From positions 1 through 33,853 of IMG/VR virus record IMGVR_UViG_3300047469_000410: DNA of 33,853 bases; one strand, written 5' to 3'. The DNA comes from a virus. The notes under the pieces were generated by a model, which did not search any database, was not told the DNA's origin, and worked only from the letters and a program-made list of their open reading frames with translations. The position numbers were made by a program, and so were the translations under genes. Positions 20,415-27,073 of the stretch are shown here, piece by piece (position 1 is the stretch's first letter; the number at the start of each line of letters is the position of its first letter).

Positions 20415-21386
20415 ATGCAATTCACCGTCACGATCAATCAGGTGAAGGCGTTGGAGTGGGGGCTGAATTCTCAGCAGGCCCTGCTGTTTGCCTTCGTCTA
20501 CGGCTGCCCGAGCTGGACCAAGCCAATCAAAACTGACGACGGGATCTTCTTCGCGCTGAGCAAGGCAAAAATCACCGAGGAGCTGCCGCTGCTCACTGAT
20601 AAGCCAGACACTGCCTACCGCATGCTGAAGGCTCTGGAAGAAGCTGGTTTGATTGAGCTTTCCAGCACTTCGAACATCACTCTGTTCCGCCTGACCGAGA
20701 AGGCGATTGAGTGGAACCAGAAGCTGGACGGGTCGGAAAAATATCCGACCCCACCAAAGAACGAAGGTCGGAAAAAAATCCGATCTACCTCGGAAAAAAA
20801 TCCGAGCAAGGTCGGAGAAAAATCCGAACAAGGGTCGGAAAAATCTCCGACAAATCAGGATACCAATCATCAGGGTACCAATCAGGATACCAGTCAGGAC
20901 TTGCAAGGCAGCCCGGACAAGCCGGCCCGCAATCTGGTTTTGGTGATTGATCGCACCGATACGCCACGGGTTGAGATTCCCGCTGACATGCCGGGCCCGA
21001 AAGACCAGTCCTGCAAAACCTTCAAGGTCTGGGCGAACTACGCCATGGCCTACCGCAAGCGCTACACCACTTGGCCGGTGTGGAACGCCAAGGTCGGTGG
21101 CCAGCTCGGCCAACTGGTCGACCGCCTCGGCGCCGATGTCGCTCATCACGTCGCAGCTCACTTCCTGAAAACCAGCGATGCCGCTGTTCTGCGCAAGTGC
21201 CACAGCCTCAACGAACTGCTGGCAAACGCCGAGAGCTACCACACCCAGTGGGTGACCGGTCAGCGCATCAACGGGACAACGGCTCGCCAGATGGAACGCA
21301 CTGAAGCGAACGTCTCCGCCGCCGAGCAGGCCGCGCAAATGGTCTTGGCCAAGCGCCAAGCAGGGGAGCGCAATGAGTACCTTTGA
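20415..21386 (+). CDS. O-like replication initiator
   Basis: A 323-residue protein in the position of lambda O. The N-terminus (1-110) is a winged-helix-like domain (EWGLNSQQALLFAFVYG, AYRMLKALEEAGLIELSSTSNITLFRLTEKAIEW). The middle (110-165) is a Lys/Ser/Gln-rich linker whose DNA carries five iterons. The C-terminus (KTFKVWANYAMAYRKRYTTWPVWNAKVGGQLGQLVDRLG and on) probably contacts the helicase loader. Lambda O has the same arrangement, with the origin inside its own gene. It starts one base after the Rha stop and overlaps the next gene. No helicase gene is present, so host DnaB is presumably recruited. Confidence 0.85.
   Translation: MQFTVTINQVKALEWGLNSQQALLFAFVYGCPSWTKPIKTDDGIFFALSKAKITEELPLLTDKPDTAYRMLKALEEAGLIELSSTSNITLFRLTEKAIEWNQKLDGSEKYPTPPKNEGRKKIRSTSEKNPSKVGEKSEQGSEKSPTNQDTNHQGTNQDTSQDLQGSPDKPARNLVLVIDRTDTPRVEIPADMPGPKDQSCKTFKVWANYAMAYRKRYTTWPVWNAKVGGQLGQLVDRLGADVAHHVAAHFLKTSDAAVLRKCHSLNELLANAESYHTQWVTGQRINGTTARQMERTEANVSAAEQAAQMVLAKRQAGERNEYL
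20732..20851. repeat. Five 18-bp dyad iterons, probable replication origin
   Basis: 18-bp units begin at 20732, 20767, 20789, 20811 and 20834, pattern GTCGGAAAAAAATCCGAN with 5-6-bp inverted arms and an A-rich centre. The start spacings are 35, 22, 22 and 23 bp. A second short direct-repeat set (GATACCA-type, about 20857-20895) follows. Lambda ori likewise has dyad iterons inside O. Confidence 0.85.
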
Positions 21387-22170
21387 AATGAACGACCAGC
21401 AGGTTGCCGGGCTCGCTGCAGCGATCTGCGCCACTGCCGAGGCCATGGGTCAGGAAATGAACCCGGGCACCGCGGCGATAATGGCCGAAGATCTCTGTGC
21501 TTACCCGGTGCCGGTAGTAAAGGCCGCTTTGAAGTCATGCCGATTCGAAGTGAAAGGCAAGTTGGCGATGGCTGACATCCTTCAGCGCGTCCAGGTTGCT
21601 GATGGTCGCCCGGGCAAGGACGAAGCTTGGGCAATCGCCATGACTACGAACGACGAGTTCGAAACCGTGGTGCTGACCGATGAAATCCAGCTCGCGCTGG
21701 CAGCCGCGAAACCTGTACTCGATGCCGGCGACAAGGTCGGTGCGCGCATGGCGTTCAACAGCGCTTACGAGCGTTTGGTGGGTCAGGCTCGTGAGGACAA
21801 CAAACACGTCAATTGGCACGTGTCGGTCGGTTTCGACGCCAACCGCCGCACCCAGGCGATCACCAAGGCCGTGCAGATGCAACGGATCCCACATGAACGC
21901 GGGCAGTTGTACTTGGCCGACTTGAGTGTCGCGCCGGTTACCGAAGACGGCCGGGCCGTCGTTGCGCTGCTGACCGGTGATGTAGCACGGCCTTCGCCAA
22001 AACTGCGCGAGAAGCTCGCCGCGGTGAAGGATTCGATGCTCGCCATGCGCCAAGCATCGTCAGAGGAAAAAACAGAACTGCGAATTCTGGCGGCCAATGA
22101 GCTGGCGGATCGCCGGGCGCTGCTGATTCAGCAGGCTGAACAATTGGAAGCAAGGAGTGCGGTTCAATGA
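21373..22170 (+). CDS. Replication-region protein, probable P-like helicase-loading partner
   Basis: A 265-residue protein starting inside the end of the O-like gene (GGGGAG before the ATG). The N-terminal domain (CAYPVPVVKAALKSCRFEVKGKLAMADILQRVQVADGRPGKDEAWAIA) is of a kind often seen next to phage initiators. The rest is helical, with a late coiled segment (ELADRRALLIQQAEQLEA). No AAA+ ATPase motif is visible, so it is not a DnaC-type loader. By position it would replace lambda P, bringing host DnaB to the origin; that role is inferred. Confidence 0.7.
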   Translation: MSTFEMNDQQVAGLAAAICATAEAMGQEMNPGTAAIMAEDLCAYPVPVVKAALKSCRFEVKGKLAMADILQRVQVADGRPGKDEAWAIAMTTNDEFETVVLTDEIQLALAAAKPVLDAGDKVGARMAFNSAYERLVGQAREDNKHVNWHVSVGFDANRRTQAITKAVQMQRIPHERGQLYLADLSVAPVTEDGRAVVALLTGDVARPSPKLREKLAAVKDSMLAMRQASSEEKTELRILAANELADRRALLIQQAEQLEARSAVQ

Positions 22171-22394
22171 GCATCGATAAACAAAAGCTTCAGAAGCTGC
22201 TATGGGCCGAGGCCGCGTCATTCCGTGCCGACTGCGCAGATTGGAAGCGCAACACCGAGGCGCTGCAAGACTTTCTCGGGGAAAAAACAGTGGAAGAGGT
22301 GGCGCTGGAGTTGCTGGCCGAGAACGAGCGACTGACACGGCAACTCGGCGAGCTGATCGGCGGATTGCCGAACAAGGTGGCTACCCATGGCTGA
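22167..22394 (+). CDS. Small helical phage protein
   Basis: A 75-residue protein with ATGA overlap upstream and an 8-bp overlap with ninB. It is mostly helical, including a leucine-rich end (VEEVALELLAENERLTRQLGELIGGL) that could form a coiled coil. No family is recognised. Its tight packing among replication and nin genes supports it being real. Confidence 0.8.
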   Translation: MSIDKQKLQKLLWAEAASFRADCADWKRNTEALQDFLGEKTVEEVALELLAENERLTRQLGELIGGLPNKVATHG

Positions 22395-22857
22395 CAAAAT
22401 CTCCGTGAACTGTCAGGCGAAACTCTCCGAGGCCATCACGAAGCTTAGCGCCATGTACCGCGACAAGAAGTTCGTCGTCGTATCGCTGCGCCCGGGAAAG
22501 GACCGCACGCTCGACCAAAACCGGCTGTGGTTCGCGATGTACAAGCGCATCGCAGAGATGACCCAGATCGGCGATGAGGCGGACGCCCGCCGGTACTGCA
22601 AGTTGCACGTCGGCGTGCAGATCCTGCTGAACGAGGATGCCGGGTTTCAGGCTGAGTGGTACCGCGTCATGCGCCACCTTCCGTACGAGACGAAGCTGGC
22701 CATGATGGGCGGCTGCAAGCTGTTTGGCCCGGACGGCTTCCCGGTGACCAGCCTGTTCAACCGAGCACAGGGCGTGGCCTACACCGACCGCATCGTCGCG
22801 CGCTTCTCTCAGCAGGGCGTGTACTTCGATGATCTGTTGAGCCAGGAGGCTGCATGA
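22387..22857 (+). CDS. ninB: NinB recombination protein
   Basis: A 156-residue protein matching lambda NinB (Orf), a single-strand DNA binding recombination mediator that helps load annealase onto SSB-coated DNA. Diagnostic segments are KDRTLDQNRLWFAMYKRIAEMT, ADARRYCKLHVGVQILL and YTDRIVARFSQQGVYFDD. It lies in the nin region after the replication genes, and its stop overlaps ninG by ATGA. It would work with the RecT/YqaJ pair made from the leftward operon. Confidence 0.95.
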   Translation: MADKISVNCQAKLSEAITKLSAMYRDKKFVVVSLRPGKDRTLDQNRLWFAMYKRIAEMTQIGDEADARRYCKLHVGVQILLNEDAGFQAEWYRVMRHLPYETKLAMMGGCKLFGPDGFPVTSLFNRAQGVAYTDRIVARFSQQGVYFDDLLSQEAA

Positions 22858-23456
22858 CGATTGAACGGAAGCAGCCCAGGCCGAAGAAATGCCGCGTCGC
22901 TACTTGCAGGGCCTCATTCGTCCCATCGCGGATGGGGCAGGCAGTTTGCAGCCCGGCATGCGCATTGATCGACGCGCCGAAGAATCAGGACAAAGCCCGC
23001 AAGGCCATTGCCCAGCGTGACCGCCGTGAGATCCAGGTTCGCAAGGAGAAGCTGAAGAGCAGGGCGGATCACCTGCGCGAGGCCCAGGCCGCCGTGAACG
23101 AGTTCGTGCGACTGCGTGACGCGCACTTGCCATGCATCAGCTGCGACTCGATGCCGAACGACAACGACCTCATGACCGGCAGCCGCTGGGACGCCGGGCA
23201 TTACCGATCCGTCGGCGCCTGCCCGGAGCTGCGCTTCGAACCGCTGAACATCCACCGCCAGTGCGTGAAGTGCAACCGCAACCTGTCCGGTAACGCGGTC
23301 GAGTACCGCATCCGGTTGGTGCTGCGCATCGGCGCCGAAACCGTGGCATGGCTCGAAGGGCCTCATGAGCCCCGCAAGTACACCGTCGAAGAAATCAAAT
23401 TCATCAAAGCCTACTACCGGGCGAAGACCAGAGAACTGAAAAAGGAAGCAGCATGA
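22854..23456 (+). CDS. ninG: NinG (Rap-like) recombination nuclease
   Basis: A 200-residue NinG protein. Lambda NinG (Rap) is a structure-specific endonuclease acting on branched recombination intermediates. There are zinc-binding cysteines in KKCRVATCRASFVPSRMGQAVCSPAC (about 12-38) and CISCDSMPND with CVKCNRNLSGN, plus the family block WDAGHYRSVGACPELRFEPLNIHRQC. The long helix between (KARKAIAQRDRREIQVRKEKLKSRADHLREAQ) is typical. Coupled by ATGA to both neighbours. Confidence 0.96.
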   Translation: MTIERKQPRPKKCRVATCRASFVPSRMGQAVCSPACALIDAPKNQDKARKAIAQRDRREIQVRKEKLKSRADHLREAQAAVNEFVRLRDAHLPCISCDSMPNDNDLMTGSRWDAGHYRSVGACPELRFEPLNIHRQCVKCNRNLSGNAVEYRIRLVLRIGAETVAWLEGPHEPRKYTVEEIKFIKAYYRAKTRELKKEAA

Positions 23457-24130
23457 AACTGATCAACGCAAGGCAGGTGTGGACTGAGGCTCAGCACGAA
23501 TCGAACGCGTCGATCAGCGCTGTGGCCATTGAGCGCGGTGCATCGGCACCGGTGAAGCGGGGCGCGCGGATGCGCCGGCATGAGGCGGTGTTCGCGGCGC
23601 TGGGCGAGGACAAGGAAGAGCGCATCGAGATCGTTCGCCAGCGGATCAGCATCAGCGAGACGCGCCGCACGCCGGTAGGTCGGTCCACAGCCCGTGCCGC
23701 GCACTTGGCCACGATCGGCAAGGTGTTGCGCGCCATCGATACGCTCCCGTTCCAGGTGCAGCAGCTTGGGCACTACCTGTACCACCCGTGCATGACGATG
23801 GTTCATGTGCTCAACGCCGAAAAACTGATCTGGAATGATGTGGATTTTTCCGCACTGACAGACGCAAAGGCTGCGAAGGCTCACTGCATGATCACTATCG
23901 CCCTTCAGTCCTACAAGGTTGAGGCTCACGGAGGCGAGCAGTGGGGGCCGGCGCGAGTGGCTGAGGGGATGCTGAAGCTTTACGGCGTGCGTATCGAGCC
24001 GAAAGTGTGGGATCGAGACTGGAAGGATGTGTGGAATTTCCTGCGTGAAACTATTTCGGAAGTGGATGTTCGGGCGTTACAGCCCGTATGGCAGGTCATC
24101 TTTAATGAAAAATCTGATAATGCGGCATAA
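23453..24130 (+). CDS. Unknown protein in the late-regulator (Q) position
   Basis: A 225-residue protein, the last gene of the rightward early operon, where lambda encodes antiterminator Q. The N-terminus is basic (AIERGASAPVKRGARMRRHEAVF, RISISETRRTPVGRSTARAAHLA). The C-terminus contains ARVAEGMLKLYGVRIEPKVWDRDWKDVWNFLRETI. I see no zinc finger or clear Q signature, so function is inferred from position only; a general phage protein is equally possible. The start overlaps ninG by ATGA. Confidence 0.7.
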   Translation: MKLINARQVWTEAQHESNASISAVAIERGASAPVKRGARMRRHEAVFAALGEDKEERIEIVRQRISISETRRTPVGRSTARAAHLATIGKVLRAIDTLPFQVQQLGHYLYHPCMTMVHVLNAEKLIWNDVDFSALTDAKAAKAHCMITIALQSYKVEAHGGEQWGPARVAEGMLKLYGVRIEPKVWDRDWKDVWNFLRETISEVDVRALQPVWQVIFNEKSDNAA

Positions 24131-24204
24131 ATTTGTTGCTATGTTGGGGTTTGTAAGGTAATTTTCCCATAGTGCACAAGTAACGCGAAAAGCACACGAA
24201 TCTT

Positions 24205-24233
24205 AAAGCCCGGCCATTGAGTCGGGTTTTTTT
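24205..24233 (+). terminator. Intrinsic terminator after the early operon
   Basis: AGCCCG (24207-24212) pairs with CGGGTT (24223-24228) around a 10-nt loop, followed by a T7 run (24227-24233). In lambda a terminator in this region is the target of Q antitermination. Confidence 0.65.
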
Positions 24234-24260
24234 GTGCCGGTAGCGGCCATTCGATATCAT
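24232..24260 (+). promoter_or_regulatory. Possible promoter of the 24304 gene
   Basis: TTGTGC (24232-24237), a 17-bp spacer and TATCAT (24255-24260). The -10 is good, the -35 moderate. Confidence 0.35.
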
Positions 24261-24303
24261 CGGCTTAGTAGGCGCATGAAGCGTCTTTGAGGATGGAGTC
24301 TGC

Positions 24304-24591
24304 ATGGTTCGTGATAAATATTTGCTCGTCGCAATTTTGCGTGAGTGCATAGACGGGTTCTTGGATTGCAAATTGGATCTTGATGCGTCTGAGCTTTTCG
24401 ACAGGCTGAGCCATGATCCCGCGGGGATCTGGTCGGATAAGCTAATCGAGGGGCATATACTTTTGCTTCACGACGCTGGGTTGGTTGAGATTTTCAAAGA
24501 CTTGAGAGGTCCCAGGATTTCGCGCGTCAAATGGGATGGGTACGACTATTTCGAAGCGGCAAAGAAATCCATAAAGATTAAGCCGCAATAA
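24304..24591 (+). CDS. DUF2513-like accessory protein
   Basis: A 95-residue protein: VRDKYLLVAILRECIDGFLDCKLDL, then EGHILLLHDAGLVEI, and RISRVKWDGYDYFEAAKKSIK. The order (helix, HxxLLxxAGLV, xI(S/T)R(L/V)xWxGxDF) is that of DUF2513, a winged-helix-like domain of unknown role found in phages and mobile elements. GGAG precedes the ATG. The gene is flanked by terminators, has a possible promoter and is AT-richer than its neighbours, so it is probably an independently expressed moron. Confidence 0.75.
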   Translation: MVRDKYLLVAILRECIDGFLDCKLDLDASELFDRLSHDPAGIWSDKLIEGHILLLHDAGLVEIFKDLRGPRISRVKWDGYDYFEAAKKSIKIKPQ

Positions 24592-24611
24592 TTGCTGCGA
24601 AAATTTGAATG

Positions 24612-24635
24612 GCCTCGCATGTGCGGGGCTTTTTT
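24612..24635 (+). terminator. Intrinsic terminator after the DUF2513-like gene
   Basis: GCCTCGC-ATGT-GCGGGGC stem followed by a T6 run. Confidence 0.85.
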
Positions 24636-24854
24636 ATACCTTGAATTTACCTGTAGCCAGGACAGCCCTCGGGAACGCCTGGACGTCGATAGCCGGACAG
24701 TGCGACGTACGGAAACAACACCGGCAGCCCAGCACTCTGACCTCACATGCTTGCAGAGTGGCGCGAGACTGGATCAGCGAGATCGATGCAAAGGGGCGTC
24801 GACGCTGGGATGGTCTTTGGCCGACAGCTCGGAAAGACGAGCGCACCTATTCAG

Positions 24855-24881
24855 GGCCTCTGCATTCGCAGGGGCTTTTTC
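24855..24881 (+). terminator. Intrinsic terminator before the XhlA-like gene
   Basis: GCCTCTGC-ATTC-GCAGGGGC followed by T5. It closely resembles the terminator at 24612. The 220 bases between them hold no convincing gene, only a 7-bp inverted repeat (CACTCTG/CAGAGTG). Confidence 0.75.
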
Positions 24882-24897
24882 GTTTGAGGAGGTCGAG

Positions 24898-25095
24898 ATG
24901 GCTGATATTGAAAATCGGCTTACAAGCCTTGAGTCTTCCGTGAATGAGATCCTCGTTGAGATTCGAGAAATCAAACTCGAGATGCTGGCGGCAAAGGGAG
25001 AATCCGATGCCGCCGCGCCATTGCTTGAGCAGCGGCTTCAAAAAGTCGAATCAGCCGTTGGCCTTTTCGAACTCGGCCAGGGCGTATGCCTTTAA
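24898..25095 (+). CDS. XhlA-like coiled-coil protein, apparently truncated
   Basis: A 65-residue protein with a very strong GAGGAGG site. ADIENRLTSLESSVNEILVEIREIKLEMLAAKG and PLLEQRLQKVESAVG is the amphipathic coiled coil of XhlA/holin-associated proteins, which normally ends in a membrane helix. Here the hydrophobic end is missing; the frame runs into FELGQGVCL and stops inside a converging minus-strand gene, with a 45-bp overlap. It probably once assisted lysis; function may be lost. Confidence 0.65.
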   Translation: MADIENRLTSLESSVNEILVEIREIKLEMLAAKGESDAAAPLLEQRLQKVESAVGLFELGQGVCL

Positions 25096-25248
25096 CTGAG
25101 CCAGTGTCAGATCGTCAGCGTTTTCTGGTATCGCTGGATAGTAAGTCGTTGTGGTTCCAGCTGGCAGCATGATCGTTGCGATCAGGTTCCAGTGTGGCCA
25201 TTGGTTGATGTTCCCGCAGTTCAAGTGAACGAGTTTGTATTTGCTCAT
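25051..25248 (-). CDS. Small minus-strand gene in the lysis region
   Basis: A 65-residue protein, SKYKLVHLNCGNINQWPHWNLIATIMLPAGTTTTYYPAIPENADDLTLAQLKAYALAEFEKANG in outline: strands first, a helix last. AAAGGA precedes the ATG. It faces the late genes and overlaps the end of the XhlA-like gene. No family is recognised. Its orientation means it would be expressed from the lysogen or against late transcription. Confidence 0.65.
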   Translation of the reverse strand: MSKYKLVHLNCGNINQWPHWNLIATIMLPAGTTTTYYPAIPENADDLTLAQLKAYALAEFEKANG

Positions 25249-25305
25249 ACCAATTCCTTTTGTGGCTTTTTCGAGAGTGGAATTTCGATACTAGCCGCAA
25301 GCCAT

Positions 25306-25330
25306 GACCCGCATCTAGCGGGTCTTTCGT
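25306..25330 (+). terminator. Intrinsic terminator upstream of the holin
   Basis: GACCCGC-ATCTA-GCGGGTC followed by TTTCGTTTT. It lies in the 167-bp gap before the holin; nothing else is seen in the gap. Confidence 0.7.
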
Positions 25331-25415
25331 TTTCGGCTCCCCACACCCATTGCCCCGAGCTGGGAGTGCAGCGGACGCCGGATTTATCAATCTCCCCAAG
25401 GGGGAGGCAACCCGG

Positions 25416-25739
25416 ATGCCAAACATGCCTGACAAGCCAGACACATGGGCCAAGATCTGGCTGGCGTTGAGCAATCCGCTCTGGCAGGGCGTGATCATGT
25501 CCATCACCGTATCGTTGCTTCGAGTCATGTACGACGCGAAGGAAACCAGTAAGCGCCGAATTGTGTTCGAGGCGCTGATCTGTGGATCGCTGAGCTTGGT
25601 CGCGTCGAGCCTTATTGAGTGGATGGCCTGGCCTTCCAGTTTGTCGGTCGCTGCCGGTGGCACGATCGGCTTCCTTGGCGTGACAGCCATACGCGAACTG
25701 GTGACTCGTTTCCTCGGTCGCAAGGCGGATGCCGCATGA
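25416..25739 (+). CDS. Lambda-family holin
   Basis: A 107-residue inner-membrane protein that times lysis by opening the membrane. Hydrophobic helices lie at about 24-38, 52-68 and 75-93 (class I topology), with KRRIVFEALICGSLSL, the conserved lambda-S-family block, and a charged C-terminus (RFLGRKADAA). GGGAGG precedes the ATG. A second ATG three codons later (MPNMPDK) recalls the dual start of lambda S, though no extra positive charge separates the two starts. It overlaps the next gene by ATGA. Confidence 0.92.
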   Translation: MPNMPDKPDTWAKIWLALSNPLWQGVIMSITVSLLRVMYDAKETSKRRIVFEALICGSLSLVASSLIEWMAWPSSLSVAAGGTIGFLGVTAIRELVTRFLGRKADAA

Positions 25740-26122
25740 AGGCCTTCGCTGGAGCAATCATCATCGCCCTGGTCGGCCTGCTCCTCATTGGGATTCAGCA
25801 GTCGCGCGTCGTCGCCCTTCGCGGGGAGGTGGCATTCGAAGCCAGCGAGAAGAAGAAGGCGGTCGACGCCAACCTCGAAAGCCAGGCCACGATCACCACG
25901 CTGCGCGCCGAAGCCCAGCGCAACGCCGATTACCAGAAAGACCTGAACAAGCGGTTACAGGCCAGTCAGGCCAAAGCCAGAAAGGCGGAGAAGAACTTTG
26001 AAGAACTCAAGCGCAACAGCAAGCCTGTTCGTGATTGGGCTGCTCAGCCTCTGCCTGACGGCCTGCGCGGGAAAGCCGCCAGTGGTAACAAAGACAGCGG
26101 CAGTAAGGGTCGAACCCCCTGA
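25736..26122 (+). CDS. Rz-like inner-membrane spanin
   Basis: A 128-residue protein: N-terminal signal anchor (KAFAGAIIIALVGLLLIGIQQ), then a long periplasmic coiled coil (EASEKKKAVDANLESQATITTLRAEAQRNADYQKDLNKRLQASQAKARKAEKNFEELK) and a short end (PVRDWAAQPLPDGLRG), as in LysB/Rz proteins. With its outer-membrane partner it disrupts the outer membrane at lysis. It starts at the ATGA overlap with the holin; no endolysin lies between them. The partner gene is nested inside it. Confidence 0.9.
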   Translation: MKAFAGAIIIALVGLLLIGIQQSRVVALRGEVAFEASEKKKAVDANLESQATITTLRAEAQRNADYQKDLNKRLQASQAKARKAEKNFEELKRNSKPVRDWAAQPLPDGLRGKAASGNKDSGSKGRTP

Positions 26123-26264
26123 GCTGGTGCCATGTGAGCGGGTAGCCGATGAAGACCTCGCCGACAACGGCCAGCTGTGGGAGCTGAAGAACCAAGCCAT
26201 CAACCTGCTCGACACCTGCGCAGACCAGGTGGACGCGCAGATCAAGCGCAGTCAGAGCAAGTAG
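25998..26264 (+). CDS. Rz1-like outer-membrane lipoprotein spanin
   Basis: An 88-residue lipoprotein in the +1 frame, overlapping the last 125 bases of the Rz gene. The signal SLFVIGLLSLCLTAC gives a lipobox with Cys23, followed by AGKPPVVTKTAAVRVEPPELVPC (Pro-rich, as in Rz1). It extends past Rz in the LysC manner, ending in a helical segment (NGQLWELKNQAINLLDTCADQV). The start is TTG, supported by GGAG seven bases upstream; no ATG is available before the signal peptide. Confidence 0.88.
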   Translation: MKNSSATASLFVIGLLSLCLTACAGKPPVVTKTAAVRVEPPELVPCERVADEDLADNGQLWELKNQAINLLDTCADQVDAQIKRSQSK

Positions 26265-26306
26265 GTCGCGACACTTTTCGCGAGAGTGCAAATTGTGTCG
26301 CGACAC
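26265..26306. promoter_or_regulatory. Second paired TGTCGCGACAC site
   Basis: GTCGCGACAC (26265-26274) and GTGTCGCGACAC (26295-26306) with dyad centres exactly 32 bp apart, as at 19644-19687. It lies directly upstream of the gene at 26316, with the second site next to its GGAG. Confidence 0.6.
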
Positions 26307-26315
26307 GGAGTGAGC

Positions 26316-26504
26316 ATGACAGCAGAAATTCATGACATCGCCGACCAGCGCCCGCACCTGATGGTGGTAGCCAGAGACGGCGCCCATATCATTCCCCGCA
26401 CGCTGATCCAGTCGGTGATCGACGGCAAGCAACCATCCGCCATCCTCACCGAGCCGGTAGTGCAGCGCGTTATCGAAGAGTGGCTGCAGAAGGTGAGCCC
26501 GTGA
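26316..26504 (+). CDS. Small phage protein, unknown function
   Basis: A 62-residue protein (AEIHDIADQRPHLMVVARDGAHIIPRTLIQSVIDGKQPSAILTEPVVQRVIEEWLQ). GGAG lies five bases before the ATG. No family is recognised. The paired palindromes directly upstream suggest it is regulated, or its messenger is, together with the Rha gene. Its stop overlaps the GTG of the next gene (GTGA). Confidence 0.75.
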   Translation: MTAEIHDIADQRPHLMVVARDGAHIIPRTLIQSVIDGKQPSAILTEPVVQRVIEEWLQKVSP

Positions 26505-26755
26505 CCGCCAAGCTGATCGACTTCAAGCGCGAGGGATGGCGCGACGCCGCGAAGACCCTGCGCAAGATCGCAGATGACCTCGATGCCGGCGTCCATCCGG
26601 AATGCACCGTAGGCGCCTTGACCCTGATCGGCCCGAAAGGGCAGGTGACTGTGTTCGGGCTCGGCCCTAAGTGCGACGACCTGCAATGCCTGGGGGCAAT
26701 GCGCCTGGGTGAGCAGAAGCTGATTGATGTGCTGCTCGATGGCGGGGAAGGGTAG
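26501..26755 (+). CDS. Small phage protein, unknown function
   Basis: An 84-residue protein starting at the GTG at 26501 (AAGGTGAGCCC upstream, GTGA overlap with the previous stop). A helical start (LIDFKREGWRDAAKTLRKIADDLDAG) is followed by a strand-rich CTVGALTLIGPKGQVTVFGLGPKCDDLQCLGAMRLG with three Cys. No family recognised. It ends just before a stable hairpin. Confidence 0.78.
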   Translation: MTAKLIDFKREGWRDAAKTLRKIADDLDAGVHPECTVGALTLIGPKGQVTVFGLGPKCDDLQCLGAMRLGEQKLIDVLLDGGEG

Positions 26756-26757
26756 GT

Positions 26758-26779
26758 GTGCCGCAGGTTAGTGCGGCAC
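26758..26779. other. Stable hairpin between convergent genes
   Basis: GTGCCGCA (26758-26765) and TGCGGCAC (26772-26779) form a perfect 8-bp stem with a 6-nt loop, no U-run on either strand. It may protect 3' ends or slow polymerase between the converging genes. Confidence 0.5.
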
Positions 26780-26786
26780 CGATGGA

Positions 26787-26999
26787 TCACTTCACTTTCA
26801 GTGCTTCTTGGATCTTGTCTGCATAGGCAGAAAGCTTGGAAAACTCTTTTTCCAGATCCACGGATGTGTTCCCGCTTGCTGCGAACGCTGCAATAGTCTC
26901 CAGAGCCGCTGCTACTGCGTGGCCGCGTGCAATTCTCGTCTTGCTGTTTATCGTCGCGGATTGCGAGCTAGAGATTGCTTCGGCGATGGATGACGACAT
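26787..26999 (-). CDS. Small helical protein, minus strand in the late region
   Basis: A 70-residue, Ala/Ser-rich helical protein (MSSSIAEAISSSQSATINSKTRIARGHAVAAALETIAAFAASGN, then LEKEFSKLSAYADKIQEALKVK). AAAGGA precedes the ATG. It is opposite to late transcription and between the spanin cluster and terminase genes. No family is recognised; likely expressed from the prophage. Confidence 0.68.
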   Translation of the reverse strand: MSSSIAEAISSSQSATINSKTRIARGHAVAAALETIAAFAASGNTSVDLEKEFSKLSAYADKIQEALKVK

Positions 27000-27073
27000 T
27001 TGCTGCTTCCTTTCGTTGAGTTGATCATCACCAATACCGGCAACGCGCCACTATTTCAAGCTCAGGGTGATCC

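Noticed and set aside
20732-20895. Possible CRISPR array
   Set aside because: Repeats are 18 bp, dyad-symmetric, only 4-17 bp apart and inside a coding frame; they are iterons, not spacer-separated repeats.
20208-21446. 412-codon minus-strand open frame
   Set aside because: Antisense to the Rha and O-like genes, which have family motifs and ribosome sites.
24605-24943. 112-codon frame across the silent segment after the DUF2513-like gene
   Set aside because: It starts before the first terminator, runs through both terminators and overlaps the well-started XhlA-like gene out of frame.
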